6,390 nt of DNA from Candidatus Portiera sp. (lineage in GTDB: Bacteria > Pseudomonadota > Gammaproteobacteria > CBDBNL01 > JAAOII01), in the NCBI GenBank assembly GCA_015163845.1, contig JAAOII010000185.1, positions 1 to 6,390 on the forward strand. The letters run 5' to 3'. The notes below the pieces were generated by a model that saw only the letters and a list, made by a program, of their open reading frames with translations, was not told the origin of the DNA and did not search any database. Position numbers and translations under genes: made by a program. Of this stretch, positions 1 through 4,476 are shown piece by piece. Position 1 is the stretch's first letter. Every line of letters begins with the position of its first letter.

Positions 1-199
1 TGCCACAGAAAAACCTCAACAAGGAGAGGTAATAGCAGTTGGAACCGGCAAAAAACTTGATAATGGTTCTACTCAATCTATTGACGTCAAAGTTGGAGAT
101 AAAGTTATCTTCGGACAATATGCCGGCAATAGCGTAAAAATTGGTGGTGAAGAACTACTGATAATGAGCGAAAGTGATATCTATGGCGTAGTTGCCTAG
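1..199 (+). CDS. groES: Co-chaperonin GroES, C-terminal part (5' end outside window)
   Basis: The first complete codon is at base 2, and 65 residues run to a TAG stop at 197-199. GroES forms the seven-subunit cytoplasmic lid that closes the GroEL folding chamber and helps drive ATP-dependent protein folding. The visible part matches the second half of the GroES beta barrel: a GEVIAVG strand, then VKVGDKVIFGQYAG, then the closing LLIMSESDIYGVV. The same order and spacing are known from E. coli GroES. The N-terminal half and the mobile loop that binds GroEL lie before the window, so the start and promoter cannot be judged. groEL follows 54 bases downstream on the same strand, the classic groESL operon. 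Identification is firm because of the motifs and the neighbour. Confidence 0.95.
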   Translation, partial: ATEKPQQGEVIAVGTGKKLDNGSTQSIDVKVGDKVIFGQYAGNSVKIGGEELLIMSESDIYGVVA

Positions 200-236
200 T
201 TGATTATTTTAGCAATTACTAAATACTAATACTTTT

Positions 237-242
237 AAGGAG
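237..242 (+). promoter_or_regulatory. Shine-Dalgarno sequence of groEL
   Basis: AAGGAG lies 11 bases before the groEL ATG at 254. It is the only strong Shine-Dalgarno match before any complete gene in this window, consistent with high translation of the chaperonin. The rest of the 54-base groES-groEL spacer is AT-rich and shows no terminator, which supports cotranscription. Confidence 0.85.
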
Positions 243-253
243 TAAAAAAAATT

Positions 254-1906
254 ATGACAGCAAAACAAATAAAGTTTGGCAATGATGCCAGACAAAAAAT
301 GCTCAATGGTGTAAACCAACTGACTGATGCAGTCGCCACAACTTTGGGTCCCAAAGGACGCAATGTGGTTTTAGACAAATCATTCGGAGCCCCAACCGTA
401 ACTAAAGACGGGGTTTCTGTAGCCAAAGAGATTGAACTCAAAGATAAGTTTGAAAACATGGGAGCACAAATGGTTAAAGAAGTTGCCTCTCAAACATCAG
501 ATATTGCCGGAGATGGTACTACCACTGCGACTGTACTAGCTCAAGCAATCTTCAATGAAGGACTCAAATCAGTTGCGGCTGGCGCTAATCCTATGGACCT
601 CAAGCGTGGTATAGACCTAGCAGTAGCTAGCATTACCGAGAAGCTTAAATCCATATCAACCCCCTGTTCTGATACCACAGGAATTCAAAATGTGGGAACT
701 ATTTCTGCCAATAGTGATTCAAGTATCGGTAAGATTATCGCCGAAGCAATGAATAAAGTTGGTAAAGAAGGAGTCATCACAGTTGAAGAAGGCAATGGTC
801 TAGAAAATGAACTTGAAGTTGTTGAAGGTATGCAGTTTGACCGCGGCTATCTTTCACCTTACTTCATTAATAATCAAGAAAGTATGTCAGCAAGTTTGGA
901 AGATCCACATCTTTTATTAGTGGATAAGAAAATTTCTAATATACGTGAATTGCTTCCTATACTTGAAGAAGTTGCCAAAACAGGTAAACCATTATTGATC
1001 ATAGCTGAAGATGTTGAAGGCGAGGCCTTAGCAACTTTGGTAGTGAATAATATGCGTGGAACCTTGAAAGTGACTGCTGTTAAAGCTCCCGGATTTGGTG
1101 ATAGACGTAAAGCAATGCTGCAAGATATAGCAGTGCTTACTTCAGCCACTGTAATATCTGAGGACTTAGGTATGGATATGGAAAGCATTAAACTAGATGT
1201 TCTTGGACATGCCAAAAAAGTTAATGTTGGCAAAGAAGAAACTACTATAGTTGACGGTGCTGGCAAATCTCAAGAAATTGAAGGACGCATAGAAACCATC
1301 AAACGTGAAGTAGAACAATCCACTTCTGATTATGACAAAGAAAAACTGCAAGAAAGAGCTGCCAAATTATCAGGCGGTGTTGCAGTAATCAAAGTCGGTG
1401 CAGCTACTGAGATAGAGATGAAAGAGAAAAAAGCTCGCGTAGAGGATGCTCTTCATTCAACTAGAGCGGCTGTAGAAGAAGGCGTTGTCCCTGGTGGCGG
1501 CGTTGCTCTACTAAGAGCTAAAGGTATGGTTAAATCTCTAAAAGGAGCCAATGATGACCAAGAAGCTGGAATTCAACTCTTGTTGAAAGCAGTTGAAATG
1601 CCTATCAGATTAATCTCTCAGAATGCTGGGTTTGAAGGATCTGTCGTATGTGACAAGGTTCTACAGAAATCAGATAACTATGGCTTCAACGCTGCCACTG
1701 GTGAGTATGTAGACATGCTGAAAAGTGGTATTATTGATCCAACTAAAGTTACTAGAAGTGCTTTGCAACATGCTGCTTCTGTATCTGGTATCATGCTTAC
1801 TACTGAGGTAATGATTACTGAAATAGACGAACCTAAATCTTCTGCTCCTTCTGCCCCTGATATGGGTGGTATGGGCGGCATGGGTGGTATGGGCGGTATG
1901 ATGTAA
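254..1906 (+). CDS. groEL: Chaperonin GroEL (Cpn60), 60 kDa subunit
   Basis: A complete 550-residue group I chaperonin; E. coli GroEL has 548. It assembles as two stacked seven-subunit rings in the cytoplasm and folds non-native proteins using ATP and GroES. The nucleotide site is intact: LGPKGRN at 31-37, D52, the GDGTTT loop at 86-91 with D87, and the hydrolysis residue D398 in ARVEDAL. The apical substrate- and GroES-binding residues are present at E. coli numbering: Y199, Y203, F204, L234, L237, L259, V263 and V264. C138 is also conserved. The family signature AAVEEGVVPGGG lies at 405-416. The C-terminus is the flexible GGM-repeat tail ending GGMM. The start is fixed by an AAGGAG site and by the usual N-terminus. 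The gene is followed by a hairpin and a strong intrinsic terminator, so the groESL transcript probably ends there. Confidence 0.99.
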   Translation: MTAKQIKFGNDARQKMLNGVNQLTDAVATTLGPKGRNVVLDKSFGAPTVTKDGVSVAKEIELKDKFENMGAQMVKEVASQTSDIAGDGTTTATVLAQAIFNEGLKSVAAGANPMDLKRGIDLAVASITEKLKSISTPCSDTTGIQNVGTISANSDSSIGKIIAEAMNKVGKEGVITVEEGNGLENELEVVEGMQFDRGYLSPYFINNQESMSASLEDPHLLLVDKKISNIRELLPILEEVAKTGKPLLIIAEDVEGEALATLVVNNMRGTLKVTAVKAPGFGDRRKAMLQDIAVLTSATVISEDLGMDMESIKLDVLGHAKKVNVGKEETTIVDGAGKSQEIEGRIETIKREVEQSTSDYDKEKLQERAAKLSGGVAVIKVGAATEIEMKEKKARVEDALHSTRAAVEEGVVPGGGVALLRAKGMVKSLKGANDDQEAGIQLLLKAVEMPIRLISQNAGFEGSVVCDKVLQKSDNYGFNAATGEYVDMLKSGIIDPTKVTRSALQHAASVSGIMLTTEVMITEIDEPKSSAPSAPDMGGMGGMGGMGGMM

Positions 1907-1914
1907 GAACGCCT

Positions 1915-1936
1915 TTGTATCTTAACCAAGATACAA
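1915..1936 (+). other. Stem-loop just after groEL
   Basis: TTGTATCTT at 1915-1923 is exactly complementary to AAGATACAA at 1928-1936, with the four-base loop AACC. It begins nine bases after the groEL stop codon. There is no T-run behind it, so it is not a terminator by itself. It could stabilise the groEL mRNA 3' end, but that is inference. Confidence 0.6.
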
Positions 1937-1941
1937 TAATT

Positions 1942-1985
1942 AAACGCCTTTTACCTTATATTATTATGAGGTAAGAGGCGTTTTT
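1942..1985 (+). terminator. Rho-independent terminator of groESL
   Basis: An 18-bp inverted repeat has arms at 1942-1959 and 1966-1983 with the loop ATTATT. Pairing is complete apart from two T-G wobbles, and the base of the stem is AAACGCC/GGCGTTT. The 3' arm runs directly into five consecutive T's (1981-1985). This is the expected end of the groESL transcript, 35 bases after the groEL stop and 45 before the first tRNA gene. Confidence 0.9.
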
Positions 1986-1996
1986 GTATGTAGCTC

Positions 1997-2005
1997 TGGT
2001 ATAAT
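1997..2005 (+). promoter_or_regulatory. Extended -10 promoter for tRNA-Gly
   Basis: TGGTATAAT fits the extended -10 consensus TGnTATAAT exactly. Transcription would begin near 2012, about 18 bases before the mature tRNA-Gly 5' end. No good -35 hexamer is seen at 16-18 bases upstream, where the groEL terminator lies, but extended -10 promoters often do without one. Because the preceding terminator is strong, the tRNA gene needs its own promoter, which supports this call. Confidence 0.7.
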
Positions 2006-2029
2006 GATATTAATTAAACTAGTAAATAA

Positions 2030-2101
2030 GCGGGAATAGCTCAGTGGTAGAGTATAACCTTGCCAAGGTTGGGGTCGCGAGTTCGAATCTCGTTTCCCGC
2101 T
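2030..2101 (+). tRNA. tRNA-Gly, anticodon GCC
   Basis: A complete cloverleaf is visible. Acceptor arms GCGGGAA (2030-2036) and TTCCCGC (2094-2100) pair perfectly. The D stem GCTC/GAGT encloses the loop AGTGGTA. The anticodon stem is TAACC/GGTTG with loop TTGCCAA, giving anticodon GCC at 2062-2064. The T stem is GCGAG/CTCGT with loop TTCGAAT. The discriminator is T at 2101, as expected for tRNA-Gly. The 3' CCA is not encoded; CAA follows the discriminator, so the CCA end must be added by tRNA nucleotidyltransferase. It reads GGC and GGU codons. Confidence 0.98.
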
Positions 2102-2128
2102 CAAATACTATTCTAATAAAACATAGGT

Positions 2129-2134
2129 TATAAT
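2129..2134 (+). promoter_or_regulatory. Possible -10 box for tRNA-Cys
   Basis: A perfect TATAAT lies in the 82-base gap between the two tRNA genes. Transcription from it would begin near 2141, giving a leader of about 43 bases before tRNA-Cys. No convincing -35 is seen. A second AT-rich match, TAATAAT at 2168-2174, lies closer to the tRNA and is an alternative. The two tRNAs could equally be processed from one transcript, because no terminator separates them. Confidence 0.4.
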
Positions 2135-2183
2135 AATTTTCTACTGGATTACCGGTGATGTCGTGTCTAATAATTTTTGATAG

Positions 2184-2254
2184 GGCTGAGTGGCAGAGTG
2201 GTTATGCAGCGGCCTGCAAAGCCGTGGACGCCGGTTCGATTCCGACCTCAGCCT
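2184..2254 (+). tRNA. tRNA-Cys, anticodon GCA
   Basis: The cloverleaf has acceptor arms GGCTGAG (2184-2190) and CTCAGCC (2247-2253), a three-pair D stem GCA/TGC, and anticodon stem GCGGC/GCCGT with loop CTGCAAA, giving anticodon GCA at 2216-2218. The T loop is TTCGATT. The discriminator is T at 2254, the identity base expected for tRNA-Cys. The D-loop core GTGGTTATG and the short four-base variable region resemble E. coli tRNA-Cys. The T stem GCCGG/CCGAC carries one C-A mismatch (2231 against 2245). CCA is not encoded; GAC follows the discriminator. It reads UGC and UGU codons. Confidence 0.96.
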
Positions 2255-2273
2255 GACTTCAGTAGTCAGCGCT
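2250..2273 (+). other. Stem-loop overlapping the tRNA-Cys 3' end
   Basis: CTGACT at 2253-2258 pairs with AGTCAG at 2264-2269 around the loop TCAGT. Past a one-base bulge at 2270, AGC (2250-2252) can pair with GCT (2271-2273). The 5' arm uses the last acceptor bases of tRNA-Cys, so the hairpin would compete with the mature acceptor stem in the precursor. No T-run follows, so it is not a normal terminator. Any role in 3' processing is inference. Confidence 0.35.
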
Positions 2274-2288
2274 AAGTATCTAAGTATC
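2273..2288 (+). repeat. Tandem duplication of an 8-base unit
   Basis: TAAGTATC occurs twice in direct succession (2273-2280 and 2281-2288) in the 97-base gap between tRNA-Cys and the pncC-like gene. The remainder of this gap is AT-rich with no other clear element apart from GATAAT at 2342-2347, a weak -10-like hexamer just before the start codon. Confidence 0.8.
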
Positions 2289-2351
2289 TAGCTAATTAAT
2301 ATAGCAGCGAAACAAATTAACTATCTCACATAACTTATCCAGATAATTTAA

Positions 2352-2861
2352 ATGAACAAAAAAATCATAGAATCAGTTAAGTGTTTATCAAGCAAACTAC
2401 TGGCCAAAAATCTTGTCCTGCTAAGTGTGGAGTCCTGCACCGGAGGTGGTCTTGGCTATTACTGCACCAACCAAGCTGGTTCATCTATTTGGTATGCAGG
2501 AGGCCATATAACCTATCACAATTCTAGCAAAATAATCCTTGGAGTTCCTGCTACCACCTTAAGTGATTATGGAGCTGTTAGCGAACAGACGGCCTTAGCC
2601 ATGGCTCAGGCAGCACTTAGGCAAGTAGATGGAGATAAAGATAAAGATGGCGAGCTAACCACTCAATACTGCTCTTTAGCTATAACTGGAATAGCTGGTC
2701 CTGAGGGTGGCAGTGCAGAAAAACCAGTAGGAACTGTATGTTTTTCTTGGGTAACAAATGCTAAAGCAAAAGAAGAAAAAAGAATATTCGCAGGATCTCG
2801 TGCCGCTATAAGAGATCAGGCAATTCTATATTCACTAGATAAGATGGCAACTATCATTTAA
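2352..2861 (+). CDS. pncC: CinA C-terminal-domain protein, probable NMN amidohydrolase (PncC)
   Basis: The product is 169 residues, the size of stand-alone PncC (about 165 in E. coli). It lacks the N-terminal MoaB-like domain of full-length CinA. PncC hydrolyses nicotinamide mononucleotide to nicotinate mononucleotide and ammonia in the cytoplasm, recycling NMN for NAD. The family motifs are present: SCTGG at 28-32 with the active-site serine S28, Y55 and K60 at the family spacing, GAVSEQTA at 74-81, TGIAGPEGG at 112-120 and KPVGTV at 124-129. An in-frame TAA directly before the ATG fixes the start. There is no Shine-Dalgarno sequence. An unusual insert (DGDKDKDGEL, residues 93-102) sits between the helix after GAVSEQTA and the TGIAGP strand, and its DNA includes a tandem GATAAA. 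def follows after 17 bases. The family is certain; the precise activity is inferred by homology. Confidence 0.92.
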   Translation: MNKKIIESVKCLSSKLLAKNLVLLSVESCTGGGLGYYCTNQAGSSIWYAGGHITYHNSSKIILGVPATTLSDYGAVSEQTALAMAQAALRQVDGDKDKDGELTTQYCSLAITGIAGPEGGSAEKPVGTVCFSWVTNAKAKEEKRIFAGSRAAIRDQAILYSLDKMATII

Positions 2862-2866
2862 TGTCC

Positions 2867-2872
2867 TATAAT
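2867..2872 (+). promoter_or_regulatory. Perfect -10 hexamer directly before def
   Basis: TATAAT ends six bases before the def ATG at 2879. With the usual spacing from -7 to +1, transcription would start at or next to the A of the start codon, giving a leaderless mRNA. The site at 2844-2849 (ATGGCA) is a poor -35, and the TG at 2862-2863 is two bases too far upstream for the extended -10 pattern. An AT-rich 17-base gap could produce the match by chance. Confidence 0.4.
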
Positions 2873-2878
2873 TAACTT

Positions 2879-3391
2879 ATGACTATTCGCGACATTCTTT
2901 GCTATCCAGATCCGAGATTAAGCCAAGTATCACAACCTTTGACGGTCTTTGATGAAAAATCAGATATGCTTATCAATGACATGCTTGATACCATGGCAGA
3001 TGCGGAAGGCATAGGTCTAGCAGCGGTTCAGATTGGCGTATTATTAAGGGTTACTGTGATAAACATTAATGAGCCCTTAGTATTGGTTAATCCAGAATTC
3101 AAAGTCCTAGAAGATACAATGCATTGTGATGAAGAAGGATGCTTATCTCTACCTGGCATAAGAGCTGAAATAACCCGCCCCTCTCGTATAAAGGTTAAGG
3201 CACAAGACCGTCAAGGCAATAAAATTAAACTCAAAGCAGAAGGTTTAGAAAGTATATGCATTCAGCATGAGATAGATCATATGGATGGCAAACTTTTTAT
3301 CAATAAACTTACACCCTTGTCAAAGGCAAAAATAGACACCCCTCTTAGAAACCTAATAGCTCTCTATCGCGAGAAACACCAACAAAATTAA
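2879..3391 (+). CDS. def: Peptide deformylase
   Basis: A 170-residue metalloenzyme, close to the 169 residues of E. coli Def, that removes the formyl group from N-formylmethionine at the start of nascent proteins emerging from the ribosome. All three catalytic motifs are intact: GIGLAAVQ at 44-51 (motif GxGLAAxQ), EGCLSLP at 86-92 with metal ligand C88, and QHEIDH at 129-134 with metal ligands H130 and H134 and catalytic E131. The N-terminus aligns with the usual family start (ILCYPDPRL). An in-frame TAA at 2873-2875 prevents an earlier start. No Shine-Dalgarno sequence precedes the ATG, but a perfect TATAAT does. pncC ends 17 bases upstream and fmt, its partner in the formyl-methionine cycle, begins 106 bases downstream; in E. 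coli def and fmt also lie side by side. Confidence 0.98.
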   Translation: MTIRDILCYPDPRLSQVSQPLTVFDEKSDMLINDMLDTMADAEGIGLAAVQIGVLLRVTVININEPLVLVNPEFKVLEDTMHCDEEGCLSLPGIRAEITRPSRIKVKAQDRQGNKIKLKAEGLESICIQHEIDHMDGKLFINKLTPLSKAKIDTPLRNLIALYREKHQQN

Positions 3392-3422
3392 TTCAGCGAA
3401 TATACTTTTATATATTCTATAC

Positions 3423-3440
3423 TTCCCAGATTTCCCGGAT
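3423..3440 (+). repeat. Two tandem 9-base repeats upstream of fmt
   Basis: TTCCCAGAT (3423-3431) is followed at once by TTCCCGGAT (3432-3440), then TTC as the start of a further partial copy. Unlike the surrounding AT-rich spacer, the unit is moderately GC-rich. A TATACTT pair (3401-3407 and 3418-3424), resembling -10 boxes, flanks or overlaps the first copy. Function unknown. Confidence 0.75.
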
Positions 3441-3443
3441 TTC

Positions 3444-3467
3444 ATAGATAAATAGACAAATAGATAA
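3444..3467 (+). repeat. Three tandem 8-base repeats upstream of fmt
   Basis: ATAGATAA (3444-3451), ATAGACAA (3452-3459) and ATAGATAA (3460-3467) follow one another without a break, differing at one position. They end 30 bases before the fmt start. GATACT at 3474-3479 is a possible fmt -10 box, but no matching -35 is evident. The rest of this 106-base gap holds no gene and no terminator. Confidence 0.75.
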
Positions 3468-3497
3468 TCTTTAGATACTCTTAACTACAAAAAAGCA

Positions 3498-4466
3498 ATG
3501 AAATTTGGATTCTTGGGTACCACAGAGTTTGCCACTGTAATACTTCAAGATCTCCTTGACAAGAATAGACGACCTCTCTGGGTTATAACCAAACCAGATA
3601 GCATTGCTGGGCGGGGACAAAAGGTTAGGTCCTCTCCAGTTAAACAATTAGCCCTAGAACACCAAATACCAATTTACCAACCAAGTAAAATAGATAAGAA
3701 TTTCTTGGATGACTTCTCGCGTAATAGTCCACATGGCAGTCCACAATTAATCTTAGTGGTTGCTTATGGATTAATTCTTCCCACAGAGTTTTTGCAGTTA
3801 CCATCTCACGACTGTATTAATATCCATACTTCACTTTTACCAAGATGGCGTGGCGCAGCTCCCATAGAAAGAAGTATCCAAGCCGGCGATAAAGAAGTCG
3901 GAATAAGTTTGATAGAGATAACCAAAGAATTAGATGCTGGTCCCATAATAATGCAGAAAAAGTTTAACTTATCAATGGGCGACACAGCTGCAGATATCAT
4001 ACCTAAATTAAATCAGCTATCCAGAGATGCTCTCAACGAATACTTTAATAATCCAGATGCTTGGCAGAAGCAAAAACAAAAGGAAGAGGAAGCGATCTAT
4101 GCCGCGAAGATAACTAAAGAAGAGGCACAAATAGATTGGTCTCAAGACGCCTTCAGCATAGCTAGGACTATTAATGCTTTTAATCCCTACCCAGGTGCCT
4201 ATAGCTGGTTAGGAGGGAATAGAATAAAACTACTCAAGGCCCTGCCTATAACTAACTTAGATATTGGCGGAGAAGAGTCATCTAAAACTAACCAAGTCGG
4301 TAGAATAATCTACACAATGAAATCACAGTTGCGAGTTATATGTGGGGAGGGTGAAGTTGAAATTTTAATGCTCCAATTTCCCGGTCGCTCCCCAATTAAT
4401 CCCCTACAAATCCAAGGCAAGTCACCTTTAGATACCAACGAGCAATTTACTAATCAAACTAGCTAG
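3498..4466 (+). CDS. fmt: Methionyl-tRNA formyltransferase
   Basis: A 322-residue cytoplasmic enzyme (315 in E. coli) that transfers a formyl group from 10-formyltetrahydrofolate to the amino group of methionyl-initiator-tRNA before translation initiation. The N-terminal Rossmann-type catalytic domain carries N108, H110 and D146, the catalytic residues at the same numbers as in E. coli, within NIHTSLLPRWRGAAPI and ELDAGPI. The KPDSIAGRG loop (32-40) and SSPVKQLA correspond to the tRNA-acceptor-binding loop region. The C-terminal OB-type domain, from roughly residue 210, includes FNPYPGAYSW and the closing LQFPGRSPINPLQ segment. No Shine-Dalgarno sequence is seen before the ATG. def, the opposing enzyme of the same cycle, is upstream. 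The stop codon lies one base from the stop of the convergent yejF. Confidence 0.98.
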   Translation: MKFGFLGTTEFATVILQDLLDKNRRPLWVITKPDSIAGRGQKVRSSPVKQLALEHQIPIYQPSKIDKNFLDDFSRNSPHGSPQLILVVAYGLILPTEFLQLPSHDCINIHTSLLPRWRGAAPIERSIQAGDKEVGISLIEITKELDAGPIIMQKKFNLSMGDTAADIIPKLNQLSRDALNEYFNNPDAWQKQKQKEEEAIYAAKITKEEAQIDWSQDAFSIARTINAFNPYPGAYSWLGGNRIKLLKALPITNLDIGGEESSKTNQVGRIIYTMKSQLRVICGEGEVEILMLQFPGRSPINPLQIQGKSPLDTNEQFTNQTS

Positions 4467-4476
4467 ATTACAAATT
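4444..4476. other. Inverted repeat straddling the fmt and yejF stop codons
   Basis: AATTT (4444-4448) plus TAATC (4451-4455) can pair with GATTA (4466-4470) plus AAATT (4472-4476), leaving a small internal loop and a ten-base apical loop. The structure includes both stop codons and could form in transcripts of either strand. It is AT-rich and lacks a U-tract on either side, so it is at best a weak bidirectional terminator or 3'-end stabiliser. Confidence 0.3.

Noticed and set aside
235..459. 74-codon open frame on the minus strand opposite the start of groEL
   Set aside because: It lies opposite strongly conserved groEL codons, has no recognisable motif, and is a reading-frame shadow.
874..1266. 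130-codon open frame on the minus strand within groEL
   Set aside because: It is fully antisense to the conserved apical domain of groEL, with serine/leucine-rich composition typical of antisense frames and no family resemblance.
1858..1906. Repeated GGTATG/GGCATG units at the groEL 3' end
   Set aside because: They encode the normal GGM-repeat C-terminal tail of GroEL rather than an independent DNA repeat element.
1678..1929. 83-codon minus-strand frame with an IPPMPP repeat
   Set aside because: The proline/isoleucine repeat is only the antisense translation of the GGM tail of GroEL.
3444..3467. Tandem octamers before fmt as a CRISPR or phage attachment site
   Set aside because: Units are only 8 bases with no spacers, and no cas or integrase gene is nearby.
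3806..4000. 64-codon minus-strand frame within fmt
   Set aside because: It is antisense to the catalytic core of fmt and shows no motif or initiation signal.
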